Assembly: GCA_024704765.1 (NCBI GenBank)
Contig: JAKMXF010000055.1
Coordinates: 720,643 to 784,642 of the forward strand
Origin: Oopsacas minuta
Taxonomy: Eukaryota; Porifera; Hexactinellida; Lyssacinosida; Leucopsacidae
DNA length: 64,000 nt
Direction of reading: 5' to 3'
Within the stretch, counting starts at the first letter, position 1, and every line of letters starts with the position of its first letter. Made by a program: the position numbers and the translations under genes. This document shows positions 10,125 through 21,720 of this stretch, piece by piece. A model generated the notes under the pieces. That model was not told the origin of the DNA. It ran no database searches and saw only the letters and a program-made list of their open reading frames with translations.

Positions 10125-11768
10125 CATTTAAGCCCCTTATTCTCAGCTTTTCTATACCATGATGAAAAACCATATTGTCTTTGGTGTCCAGCAAGTCCTA
10201 AAACTCAATACTAATGCATCGTCACCATCAAAATCTTTCCGATTAGTGCTTGCTTGGCAATTGGAAATAGATAATAATCGCTGGGAGCTAATCAGTACTG
10301 TATGCTAGTAGTGAGCCTGTTTAAAGCCGCAATCTTGTATCGCCTTTATGTAGTATGACTTTTGTTGATGGGGCATTATCATGTAAAGGAGTGGGATTCT
10401 CTTAGGCATTCCTCGCCTATTCTTCTTTATTGATTCGCGTTATTTCGTCATTAAATCGGAATATTATGTTCCAGTCACTATCGCATTTGGGAAGGTATCT
10501 AGTAGTAATGGTCAATAGAATCCCAGAATATTGATAGCATCAGCTTTGACTTAGACTTTGGATAGTGACCAAGTCGGGGTACTTTGGGCTTTTGAGAATC
10601 TTCATGTCTCAAATCCGCAGCCTCGCTAACAGTGCAAGGATCATGGTTGTAAATCTAGGTTTCACCTCCTGTAGCACTGTACAACAAATTTTAATTTGGG
10701 AAAAAACGAGAACCTGATTAGTTTTATATAGTCTATTAGGATCTCCTGATTCCGAATATCATTACAGTTTTGTCCAATCACGCACCAATTTTATGGAATT
10801 CAAAATGCAAAATGAGAAATTACAACAATTTGCAAAAATCATATATCGAAATATCATCTATCCATGTAAAACTTGTGAAGATTATTGAACTACATAGTAT
10901 TGAGAACAAACGAATACCAGAAGGAGCTAGTATAAGCAAAAAATTGGTCATTTTACTAATGAAATCTAAATCCCACATACAAAAAATGAGAAAAAATCAC
11001 AAAATATCGTAAATACCATATACATAAAAAGATAGTCCAACACTGAGCTATTTCTTGTAATAAATGAGTACAACATAACCGCGAATTCACAAGTCCTCAC
11101 AAGTTTTACTTAACTAGTTAATATTTAAACAGAAATTATTTGGTAATATATGCCATTTCTCAATTGTGAGTTGAATTCTATAAAATTGGTGCGTGATTGA
11201 GCTAAACTGTATTCATATTCGGAATCAAGAGATCCTAATTGACTATAGAGACCTAATCAGGTTCTCATTTTATTTCCACAATGAAAATCCGTTATACAGT
11301 GTAACCAGTCTCGCATGAAACCGCCTGGATCAGACATATACAAATCAATAATGTTTTTGGTGATGTCCAGTCTAGCCTTCATTGATCTTTGGATCAGGTT
11401 TTTGGTATCCACTTTGCTTTGTATTTCCTGAGCCCAAGATGGCCATGAATGATCCAATGAATTGTTCCAATTGATAAATCTACCCTATTCACTATATTTC
11501 TGATTGACATACAGTGATCGTTCCCAATTATACCACTAATAGATTGGATTGTTTCTGGATGGAGAGAAAATGTGGGTCTTCCTGAACGAGGGTCATCTGT
11601 GATACTTTCTCTTCCGCGTTTGAATCCTGCATGCCATTCTACAACAATTGATTGGCTAGGGGCATTACCTTTGAGAACATCCTTTATCCCTTGACGTTTC
11701 TGTAGTGTTTAGTCAATATTACAGAGAAATCTCTTGACTGCTCGATGCTTTAAGTTCTCAAAATTCAT
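10125..11768 (-). pseudogene. mariner transposase relic (DD34D type), split by a MITE
   Basis: Starting at ATG 11768 the minus strand reads MNFENLKHRAVKRFLC, then a helix-turn-helix half ending EWHAGFKRGRESITDDPRSG, then LSIGTIHWIIHGHLGLRKYK and AKWIP. This is the N-terminal DNA-binding part of a mariner transposase. At about 11275 a 570-bp inverted-repeat element interrupts it. On the far side the catalytic half resumes in fragments: LLHDNAPSTK (second Asp), then APSDYYLFP (third Asp). Stops and frameshifts are frequent. Its 3' end directly adjoins the kinesin pseudogene, as if the insertion had cut that gene. Confidence 0.75.
10697..11275. repeat. Inverted-repeat MITE inside the mariner relic
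   Basis: Left arm 10697-10805 and right arm 11168-11275 are imperfect inverted repeats. Shared blocks include GAGAACCTGATTAG, ATTCCGAATAT and CAATCACGCACCAATTTTAT. The interior has one open frame at 10770-11012 without resemblance to known proteins and without an ATG start. The mariner coding sequence resumes beyond both arms, so this element inserted later. Confidence 0.65.
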
Positions 11769-11774
11769 AATTTT

Positions 11775-13315
11775 TCAAACAACTGACGGAAAGATCTGAC
11801 TATTGTTCTGAATATCGTGGCTGAACTATTTCCTATCAAAATTTATGTCATAAGTTATATGAAAATGAAATGGGCTGTCAGTCTTTATAATTCATATAGC
11901 ATCTAATATGTTTGAATATTTATTCTACTCTAGGTATTAAAAGGTTCGCAATTCTGTACTCCAAATTTCATATGAACCATTAATTACTCTAATGACACTG
12001 ACATATTTGAGCTTTGCTTCAACTTTGTCTTGGAAATTGGGAAAATATCTTTCGGATGGGAGACATACATATAAAACATTTACATCGGTAGTTGCGCATG
12101 CGACAACATAGCTAACTAACAATATCCTTTAGAGCTGTTTTTGATATTTTGAGGAAGAATAATGAAATGGGAACAAGGGTCTAGTTTCTGAAAGGCTAAT
12201 GCAAACCACTTGATAGAGAAAATAGGAAGAGAAATCACGACTCTAAAATATATTCCGTGGTACCTACAAAGCCTTATAAAAGAGGCCAATATGTGAAAAT
12301 GCATTCCAAATATAGGAGTGAGATATCATTACAGCATATACACTTGTGTTACTTAGCAGAACAGAATAAAGACAAAATGCTCAGCGAAATAAAAGAATCA
12401 ATTAATCGATGCACAACATCACAGTTACTTTCTTGAACGGGCATGTGTTCTAAATAGGATATGACAGGGACTGGATCCTTGATTGTCCATAATCATCCCA
12501 ATATCAGGTAAATAAGAGTTGAAAATGTAAACAAAGAAGTGCCTAGTGTGGTGAATTTAGAAAAATATCATTAGGGCAAAAAGAATTATGTCGAAAATTA
12601 TTTCGAAATATTTGAACAAAAGTTCTTTGGTTAAAAATATATTTCGGTGGAACAAAATTCGATAGAAATCTAGTTAGTTAGAATAATATCCATTCATTAG
12701 AACCGGTATTCGTTATATACTTTCAACATTATGTACTCAAGAAACTACACTCAATTCATTGTTTAACTTATATCATAGGGGTGAATTCTATTTGCATCAT
12801 AATAACATATTTATCAAATATCACACTCTCAACTACTTCAAATCTCTATAAAAGATTGCGATGAAGTTGTGAAATGCTTAGTCATCAAAAGAACGAATAA
12901 TTGTATTTACAGTAGAACGCGGTTAATGTTTACTCAGGTCATGACGTAGGCCAAGTGAGTACGTACTTTTCTCCAAAATGTTTGACCAATCCTTCAGGTA
13001 TTGCATGGGAAGAATATTCGGATAAGTCGTACTTGGGTCAAGATGTAATAATTTCGTTCTCAAAGGAGCACGTCTTATCTGAGTTCTATTAAACGGAGAG
13101 CTGAATAGTATTCGTTCGTTACAATTTCAAAAATTCGTTTCAGCCCTAAAATAACATACCGAATATCAAAAATAAGTTAGTAAAAGAGAAAAAATTGTAT
13201 CACATGCGTTCTCATTTAAAAATAGAAGAATAAATTTATGCAAATAAAATTGGAAGAGAAAATATTCAATTGTGAATTTGTATATAAACGAAAAAAATAT
13301 AAATATTTAACAAAC
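11775..13315. other. No recognised gene; one pogo-like end
   Basis: No coding similarity was seen. A TA-flanked pogo-like end, CAGTAGAACGCGGTTAATG, starts at 12910. The next huntingtin exon after 13316 would be expected in or beyond this stretch but was not found. Confidence 0.4.
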
Positions 13316-13580
13316 CTGGTAACCTAAATATGCAGTTTTTAAAAGCTGAAGAAGATGCATACAGTTTGGAATGTGAGAAAACTTTCCTAATAGAGGTCTC
13401 TTCTTTTCAGTGATGACTGAATTTCTACTTCCTTGAGCGATATTTTGTTTTTTCTTTGTAGTGACAGATTTGGTTTCCTCTATGATCGACTCCTCTTTGG
13501 CAATTCCAAAGGACTTGAATCTCTTTCTTATTATATCAATACTTTTTCGGGAAATAACTACATGAAAAATCCGCAACATT
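13316..13580 (-). CDS. htt: Huntingtin exon d
   Basis: The exon is 265 bp: one base completing the codon begun in exon c, then 88 codons ending in phase 0 at TACCAG|GTTTGT. The acceptor reads CAAACCTTTTAG. Joined to exon c it gives QLIMRMLRIFHVVIS, matching huntingtin's QLFSHLLKVINICAHVL in position. A lysine- and serine-rich hydrophilic linker follows (EETKSVTTKKKQN and so on), then PLLGKFSHIPNCMHLLQLLK and AYLGYQ. This resembles the vertebrate [20 protein letters not shown] followed by NYK. The charged linker followed by this block is the same order as in vertebrate huntingtin. The next exon (expected to start like VTLD) was not found lower down in the window. Confidence 0.72.
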
Positions 13581-13932
13581 CTAAAAGGTTTGAATTCATT
13601 TAAAAAATTAGTCAAAATAATATCTCAGCCGGAATTGAATATATTTTTGCTTCGAGTAGCCGAGGATTAAAACGATGAGTATAATCTATCATAAGTATAT
13701 TTCAATATTATGTTCTTGTATCATTTTGTGCGCTTAATACTGTAAGTGACAGATAGTTAGTCACAGCAATAAGCAATCACACAAATGATAAAAAGAACGA
13801 AAGTTGTACATGTGATGATAAGGCTGCCAAAATCTGTAATATAGTAATATGTATTTGTCCTTTTGGAAACAATTGTGGTTATTTTTTAACATTTCACAAA
13901 ATTTTCACAACATGTATAATATTCTGACCTGT

Positions 13933-13954
13933 TCGGATTAGCGAAGGTCCACTG
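13933..13954. repeat. Pogo-like terminal repeat, opposite orientation
   Basis: The reverse complement reads CAGTGGACCTTCGCTAATCC and is flanked by TA at 13955-13956. It is similar to, and points opposite to, the end at 12910. Either these are two solo relics or the ends of one 1.05-kb element. Confidence 0.4.
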
Positions 13955-14654
13955 TAATGAATTACTTGGATCAGCATTGACCTTATAAAACAGGCAGCAA
14001 GGAAGTTAAATACATCAGTGTTGCAAACCCTATCTACAATCAATAAACAAACCAGACGAACAGATAACACATATACACCAAATGTTAAACCATGAAGCAT
14101 GCATGATACCAGCTATTAAATCACCAATGAAACCTTCAATTATTCATAAAAATTATTATTATAAAAACTGAATGGGTAATTACTTTTGTCTAAATCACAG
14201 TAACCAATTCGCCATTCTCCGGCATTTGGACCAAATCTCTCTACCACCATAAAATAAATGGAAATGTTGTTTAGGAAAAATTGACTTTTCAAAGATAAAA
14301 TTACTGTTTTTGGCAAGAGAGAAAAGAAATTTTTATCAAATGTCCAAGGTATTGGGCGCTGAGCTTGGCTAATATATTGTTCCTTAGAAATTTGTTTTAA
14401 TTACCATTTTAAGTTATCATTATTCAAATTTGTAAACCATTTTGGTCAGAATTCCCTCATAGTTTACTGAATTGTTGAATTCATATCCAAAATTGAAATT
14501 TAATGGCATCCTGTCGAAATTATCGAATGTAACTAAGAGGAGAAACCTTTCATAAATCTACAATATTCAGCACTCAAATTGATATCAAATGTTATTCCGT
14601 AATCATAGGATACTACCATTTAGGGAAATATTCTAACAGTGATAAGAGATTTTA

Positions 14655-15290
14655 CAGGGTGTCCAGAAATTAATGTCACCTTACATTATGTTAAGAATAA
14701 GAAAATACCAGTGTACTATTGAATTCATTTATTTCCCAATATAACCACCCTCCAATTCTAAAAATTTCCTAATTCTATTGGGCATCCCTGCAACTAGATT
14801 CTCGAGACAAGATGGATCAATGTTGGACCAGGCCATTTTAAGAGATTTCTTAAGGTTTTCTAGGTTATTTGATTGAGGAACTCGTCAAGTCTCTGTTTGA
14901 GAATTGACCAAAGATTCTCAATTGGATTCAGGCCTGGAGAGGCACCTGACCACTTCTCTTTAGCCCAGAAATTTAGTAAGTGGTTTCTACACCAATCTTG
15001 AGTAATGTTGGCTCTGTTGGGTGGAGCACCATCTTACATCAATGTGGCCTTCAACGGGTCTGCTATCATTCTCTTTCCGAGTATTGTCCCTGTTTTTCGT
15101 CTGCGGTTTAGTGCATCTTTACAGGTTTTGGGCAGTATTTCAGACACATAATAAGAAGCATTCACAGTTCGTTTGGGTGGCACAAAGAGTAATTCTGATA
15201 GTGCCTGATGGCTTATCATGCCCCACACCATGATTTTCTCCGAACACGCGAGCGCACATTCGATATTTGTACTTCATACCAGGAATACTT
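14655..15290 (-). pseudogene. Tc1-related transposase relic, DD37E type, 3' part
   Basis: The plus-strand end CAGGGTGTCCAGAAATTAAT follows TA and is the terminal repeat at the 3' side of the gene. On the minus strand the catalytic half reads MVWGMISHQALSELLFVPPK, then DGAPPNRANITQDWC, KEKWSGASPGLNPIENLW and a C-terminus ending LELEGGYIGK stop. Between the Asp of DGAPP and the Glu of PIENLW I count 37 residues, the DD37E spacing known from mosquito-type elements rather than the 34 of Tc1. The N-terminal half and the other terminal repeat are absent. Internal stops make it inactive. It lies in the huntingtin intron between exons c and d. Confidence 0.75.
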
Positions 15291-15299
15291 ATTTATCCG

Positions 15300-18200
15300 A
15301 ACAATATCACCCTCAAAAACCATTATAGGAACCTGATTTGTGAAAATTTTGAATACTTTATCGAGAAATTCGAATTAACCGTATTGGTACGAAAGAGGAT
15401 CTATTGTATTAGTTGTTTTGTGAATTTTCAATTTTCATAGTCCTCGAATGATTGAAGAGAATATAAGATATACAGTATATCCCTGGATAGGCGCTGGGGC
15501 GCTTATTCTTTTAGTGGCATTTTCTCGACTAAATCATTTTACAATTTTTGAAAATTGAAATGATATTCGGAAACAAATTCTCAAATTTAGTTTCAGCATA
15601 AAGTGAAGCATAAATAAAATCAAATAGGTTTCTCGTAAAGGGTGGTGATAATTATTTACAAGTCTCAGGAGCTTTATCTTGCAGCCGCAGCATCTTCAGG
15701 GTGTGATCAGTATTAAGAGGAACTAAAACAATATTCAGTATGATAGTGTAGTTGATATTAATATAAACTATTACCCTAGATAAGCATTTAAGAAATGTCT
15801 GTAGGCAGAAATATTGTATACTTGAGCAACCCAGGTGGTTACTTAATTATCTACTAAAGTTAGGTACGAACTTGAGTTCTTAGATAATACGGCCATGTAA
15901 AGTAATATTTACTATGTAAATTTACATCGTAGAGACAAAATCTACAAATCTTTCAATAAGATATTTTCTTGCCAGGCTATGTTGAAGGAACAGATAATGA
16001 GCTAATTACCTATTCAATGATAATTGCACTAAAATAAAATGAGATGGATAAATTCTGAAAACATATTTGAAGGTCCATAGGTCTGTATTCTCTAAGTATA
16101 AAGATATATATTGTTAAGGCCAAAGCGTTGGAAAATGTTAGCATTTAAAAATTGTGACACAAGTGTAGAAGTAGCACATCTATGATTTATTAGCTCAGAA
16201 TGAGATGTTGTATTTATATCAATTGAAATTCCATTAACTGACTTGTAAAGATTGTTTAGTTGTAAATATAGTCATTTTTTCAAATCTTTGTAGAGAAACA
16301 AAGTAATACAACACAATTGATATGTGGGAGGAAATCACAAATATTAAAATGCTATTAAGTCAACAACATTTGTTCTAAACGATATTAATATCCACACTGG
16401 GGTAATTAAGACACCTGAATTTCAGATATGATGTTAGATTTTTCAAACGCATTCGATATAAATGTAATTTTAAGTAATTAATATATTAGCAAACTATCTA
16501 TATAATGAACAAATATTGGTAAGAGAATAACTAATTTGAACAGTTTTCATAAATTTATTCAATAAAATGTTAACAAACATAGTTCAATAGGTCTTTGAGG
16601 AATTTTCTAGATTTATAGAATAATGGGGAGGAAATAGAGCATTTTTCACATCTATATATCGCAACAATTTTATCTTTTAAATCCCTCATATTTTACAAAA
16701 TATGAATCCACATTTGTGAAGTGCTAGACATTAATCTACTTGAGTTATTCAATTCTTAATGAAAAGCAAATAACTTCTGTTTGAGAAAACAACTATATAT
16801 ATGAAAATCACAAAACTTAATTTTGTATAATTATGGTTAGTTATTATAAATTTACATCAACATTTCGTTATACATTCATTCGATGAATGTAACAAACAAT
16901 GAAACACTTTCAATTGTCTTATAGATATGAAATTTCTACAAATAATCTTCAGAATTTTAGCGCAGTTGGGAACTAAATATTATGGCAAATTTACAATTAC
17001 TTCGGGCAGTTCATTTAAACTGGTAGTGAATTATGCTGAAATACCCGAACTTTGGGTTATTCTACAGGAAATGGATCTTGTCTCCAAGTTTAACTCTCAG
17101 TAACAAAGTTCAATATTCACAACCATTATATGAAGTGTACTTATTAAGCAGAAAAGAATAAATTCAACAAATGCTTCATTCAGGACTAGATTAATCTTTG
17201 AGGCAATCAACTAGAACATTTTCAAAGGAAATATAAAAATATAAAAGATAATAGAAAACTCAATTCTATAACAATAATGATATACATTCTACGAGTTAGG
17301 ATCATAATGTAAAATATGTGGTTCGTTGAAGATTTTGTGAGGTATATATTTATGGATCGCTTATGAAAGAAAAACTCAAAACAAAATTGCTAATTTATTA
17401 ATACAAGAATGAAACCAAAGATGATCACATAGCACTTTCACATTACACTATAGGGTCTTATCTGGATGATTTGAGGGGAAGAAATGCCCCCCATAAACTA
17501 TTGTCATGCAATGCACTTTAGCTCCAATCTATGCATCCCTCTAATTCACGAAACATTGATTAGCCACCCTGAAATATTCTCCCATAAACTCCTTGCACCA
17601 GCATAAACAAATACAAATTTCACGATTTTTAAGTGAACCCAAAATATATGTCGCTATTCGTGATCAGTGTGAAATTTCCTCCCTTCTTTGGTAACTTGAC
17701 CATTTTTAACATATTTTCCTAGCAACTCAAGAATACGTCAGGAAAGTGAAAACATTCCATTCTCAATTTTAACCAATACATATCGAGTGAACCCTTGTCC
17801 GACGGTGCTGGGCGAGCTGAGCCTAGTTTTAAACATATCATCATCGATAATGTTGTTTAAATAAAAATATAAAATAGAGAGCTGCTCTTAACGGCTATAC
17901 ATGAGAATAAGTATGCTGCTTCAGAATATCGCATCATAAGTTTTATCATGGAAATTTATTTTTCTTTTCAAGAATATAAAGTAAACAAATTGTTGAAATA
18001 TTATTAGAATTGTGCAATATTATCCTTGCTAAATTCGAGGTTCGAAGTTTCAAGTCACATGCAAATAGTGATCGCAAGCTGCGCAGCGTGAGCAAACCAA
18101 ACAGTTCGTGGCATAAAAGATTACGAATAACCTGATTGACAACTTTAGGAATCTAGCCACGTATTTTATATGCGTAGTATTCCAATTAGTCCTGAAATTT

Positions 18201-18837
18201 CGATATAATAAAGTAATTCAAAAAACAATATGCACAACACTGTTTACATATACTATTGATAAATGCTATATTTGATGGCGCCACCCCAATGTGTTAACTG
18301 TTATATTCTGGTGGTCAAATCATTTGATTAACCAAGGTATTCGGTTGTACTACCCAAATAGTCAATTCAAAAACATTTGTCAGTTGGAGCATTATTTGGA
18401 TAATTTGGCACAATTCTGAAGAAGGATTTTAAACCTTAATTCAAAGTAAGTATATGAAAATTTAATTATTATTCACTAAACATAACGAAAACGACTAATG
18501 TGGTAAAAATATATATATGTAGTTGAATATTCATCAGTTCTAGCAAAGTCTGTTTCCTTTCAAGGTGTTATAATTATATATTTTGGTAGGATTATTATCA
18601 ATTACTATTCACAAGAAGAAAGTAATGATTTTTGGAATATATGTCATTTGTGACACACGACGTGGTCTAGTGTCTTGTTAGTCAGTGGTTAAGCAATTCA
18701 ATATGACATGACTATAACAACGTGGTGATCCTAGTACGGCGTGGCCATACAAGATATACTTATAATATTAATATAATGATGATTAAAACAACAGATAGTA
18801 TATATATATATGCCTCAATAAGTAAATGTAATTTCAC
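15300..18837. other. Intron sequence, no recognised gene
   Basis: AT-rich, no coding similarity seen. A possible single terminal repeat starts at about 15475 (ATACAGTATATCCCTGGATA). Within the huntingtin intron between exons c and d. Confidence 0.4.
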
Positions 18838-19106
18838 CTCATAATAAGTTGGAAAATACTAGGACCAATAATCTTCTGTTCTTTATCGAGAAAATGTATA
18901 CTTTGAATATCAGAATTGAGTTTTTGGTCATTTGCTTTCTGGGCAAGCAAATAGCTACCTTTAAATAATGAAGTAACAAGAAAGAGAATATTCGAAAGTG
19001 TCAAACAATTAAGCATAACAAGAGTTGAATAGATTCGATGAAATAAATACGGTAAAAGACCAAGTGGAGAAAATGTGGAAGGTTTCTTATCAAATTCATA
19101 GATGTC
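18838..19106 (-). CDS. htt: Huntingtin exon c
   Basis: The exon is 269 bp. It opens after CATTTTTAG with GAC ATC TAT in phase 0 and ends ATG AG|GTGAAA in phase 2. The protein contains a leucine-rich helix stretch (GLLPYLFHRIYSTLVMLNC), then LFLVTSLFKGSYLLAQKAND and later IIGPSIFQLIMR. Spacing and hydrophobic pattern follow the huntingtin stretch that reads LILAGNLLAASAPK and then ALVPMVEQLFSHLL in vertebrates. Identity is low, so the call rests mainly on order, open frame, splice sites and phase agreement with exons b and d. It could in principle be an unrelated exon of another minus-strand gene. Confidence 0.62.
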
Positions 19107-19207
19107 CTAAAAATGAATTTGGTACAAGATTAAATAATAATCATAAGTAGCATTTTGGATTAAATGCTAACAGGTAAAAAGCTACAGGATTTCTTTAAGG
19201 GGAATTA

Positions 19208-19500
19208 CTAGTAAAACAATCCAAAGATTTTACAAACCATCATTGAATCTTTGCACACTGCAAGTCGGTTAATAGTATATACTACCCTGAAAGTAACAAC
19301 AGTTTGCATTTGACAGTTTTCTAGCAAATCTATTTGATTTTCCCAAATGTTCAAAGAAATTCCAAAAGCGGACATCTTTGAAATTTGGCCAGTCAAACAA
19401 AGTTTGAATATCTTTGGTTTAAAAGTGTGAATATAATGCAACAGGGGCATTGGCAACACAAGAAGTGAGGTAGGGCAAAGGTGGCACATCGGCCTTTAAG
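19208..19500 (-). pseudogene. Unidentified coding-like fragment
   Basis: In one minus-strand frame a stretch reads FDWPNFKDVRFWNFFEHLGK followed by SNRFARKLSN, which looks protein-like; neighbouring frames continue it with stops. I do not recognise it. It lies just upstream of huntingtin exon c in transcription order, but the b-c junction is already in phase without it, so a transposon relic is more likely than an extra exon. Confidence 0.25.
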
Positions 19501-19938
19501 TTCCGCCACATTTTACCACTATGATTCAGGTGTATACATAGTAATGACCTCTATACCAGTTTAACTAAGGCTTTATCCTTTTATACATAATATAACGGAC
19601 TGTCATATTCGATGAACTTCGTAAATTCAATGACCTTTCAAAACCTGAGTGCTACCAGAACGACCGTGATTTCCATAATCTCGAATAATGCAAAGAAGTA
19701 TTCTAAATAAGGGATTAGAAAAGTATAAAATTTGAATGGAGTATCCATTTGAAAACCACTGTGTCTCATTCATACCATCCTATGTGGCATTTTGATGTAT
19801 GTAGTGATATCAGGATCTAATACACATGTATCTACCACAATACCCTGGGAGCAGCAAAAGAATTCCGTTTTGATTTCTCCATACTTATAGAAAACAGTGA
19901 TACTTGTTCAGAATAATAGCTTTCTGAAGGGGTATGTA

Positions 19939-20270
19939 CCAGTGGCGTACTACTCAAGCGGAAGCGGGGGGGGGCGACATTAAAATCATTAAAAGAGGAG
20001 CAAGATTGTAACACAAAACTGGAAGTACGAATCTTATTCTCAGTTGAAGATAAAAGTAGTAAAATAGTATAGGAGATTTCATAATGGAATTCACTAAGAA
20101 TAATGTTACATTTTATCGTTTGTGTATCAAGTGAGATTGCAAAGTAGAAATATAAAACATTGAAAATAATGGGCCAAGTAGAGGAGCCTAACTGGCCAAA
20201 GAAGGGGCCCTCGGCTTCCCTGGCTAGTCACTTACGGCCCGATATTAACAGAGAAATACGCCACTCCACG
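19939..20270. repeat. Possible hAT-like MITE
   Basis: CAGTGGCGTACTACTC at 19939 and, in reverse complement, AGTGGCGTATTTCTCTG ending near 20270 form a short imperfect inverted pair. CAGTGGCGTA is a usual end of ZMYM-type hAT elements. No 8-bp target duplication could be seen. Confidence 0.35.
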
Positions 20271-20699
20271 GGCTCTTTATAGGTTCGAACTTGATCTTCA
20301 ATTACATGAGTCCTATCTGCATCTATACTGTCAAGAAAAACACATGGAAGAGGCGCATCTGGGCAAATAACATATTATTGAGATCTAGATTACTCTTTCG
20401 CAAGCCCGATTGAAGATCTAAGTTAAGAGAGCAAACGAAAGTAAGCTCCCACTGAAAGTCCTTTCAAGTTTGTTTGCTTTATCGAGTGTTTGGTGTTCTA
20501 ATCATAGCAAAATTGAAAGCATTGCACATTCTTTAATAGTCCTTCAATCATAAGTTTACTACTAGTGTGTATCGATAGGAAGTAGTAAGACGCTTGTAAT
20601 CGCAGAGTATTAAGCATATCAACGGGTATCACTTTTAGACTAGAGGCGAATTTTCTGGTCCGATGGTTTCTTCAAGATTACGTAGATATAAAGGGTGCT

Positions 20700-21430
20700 T
20701 GTTGCTCCTCAATTATAATTGAAATGAGTTGAACCGTATTGGGACACTCTTTTATTGATGCAACTGTAGAACAGACACTGACAATAACCAGCTTTAACCA
20801 GTGCGCGAAACAATGAACCAATAAGGCTTTAGGTTTCATCTGCTATATAAGTAAACATTCTTGGACTCCGTGATGCTGACCCTTCATATTGATCGAAAAA
20901 TCAACAGATATACCAAACATTCCTTCATTATCGAATCTCCTAGCTCTCAGAACCTGTTCGTCTATGAGATTCGATAGGCTTTGACAAGCAAGAACGTCAG
21001 CAGGATTGAATCCCAGAAATTAATGAAGATTACCGATAAGAACAAATGGAACCCGGACATAAACCTGGTCCACATGGAAAATCACGGGTCTCATCGGCTA
21101 GTAAGTAATAACGCCAAGATTTCTGTAGTTCTTCAAAGATTTCTCTAATGATGAGATCTGAAGATGCAGTAGCAGTTGATTCTGAGCATAGGACTAAGGC
21201 ATCGCTGATTTGTATTCCCACAAAATAGAAGTTCGGCAATTGGCGCATTGTGATTGGATACGAGTTCTGCACATACAATGATATTTCCTCTGTTAGATCT
21301 ATCTTTATCTTTTTGGTGACGGGGAATCCAGACTGTTGCGTGTTGAATCACCGAATCGTCTTGTTTCTCTTCTGCTCTAATGAAGGGAAAGAGACTTGTC
21401 GTGCTTTTCGCTATGCAACATATCTTCATA
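20700..21430 (-). pseudogene. hAT transposase relic, ZMYM/DUF4371 type
   Basis: Minus-strand pieces in changing frames read NRGNIIVCAELVSNHNAPIA, then RYYLLADETRDF with SHVDQVYVRV in the next frame, and further on VHCFAHWLKLVIVSV. These are the three landmark blocks of the DUF4371/ZMYM1-like hAT transposases: the helix before the catalytic domain, the Asp-containing ADE(T)RD block and the HC-x-AH-x-LNLV block. At least three frame changes and an in-frame stop separate them. The C-terminal dimerisation domain is not visible. The putative hAT-like MITE at 19939-20270 lies just downstream and may be its end. Confidence 0.7.
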
Positions 21431-21560
21431 CCTACAAATCTGAGCTGCTAGAACTGGCATTAGCTAGACATACAAGAAGATATGTATCAGAAAAAATGAA
21501 AATAAGAGGAGTAATAACAAGTATTCAGTTTTAATGTGAAAAAAATAAAATTTAAAAAAT

Positions 21561-21720
21561 CAACTACCAATTCCCGCTATATCGAAGCTCAAGGAACTGC
21601 AATAATTAATATTAGATAAAAGTGGAGTAAGAAGTAAATAATGAAATTTATGTTACTTTGATGGTTTAAGCAATATGTAATATTTTAGACTTAGCTAGTA
21701 TATCATGGGAGTTTTGACTG
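21561..21720. repeat. Pogo-like MITE, copy 2 (decayed)
   Basis: The right end is GGGAGTTTTGACTG followed by TA, matching copy 1 at 470-651 (GGGGAGTTGACTG, TA). The left end is degraded but keeps TTCCCGCTATATCGAAG, as in copy 1's CTCGCTATATCGAAG. Confidence 0.45.

Noticed and set aside
10770-11012. 80-codon plus-strand frame inside the MITE
   Set aside because: Starts at TTG, has no family resemblance and spans an arm of the inverted repeat.
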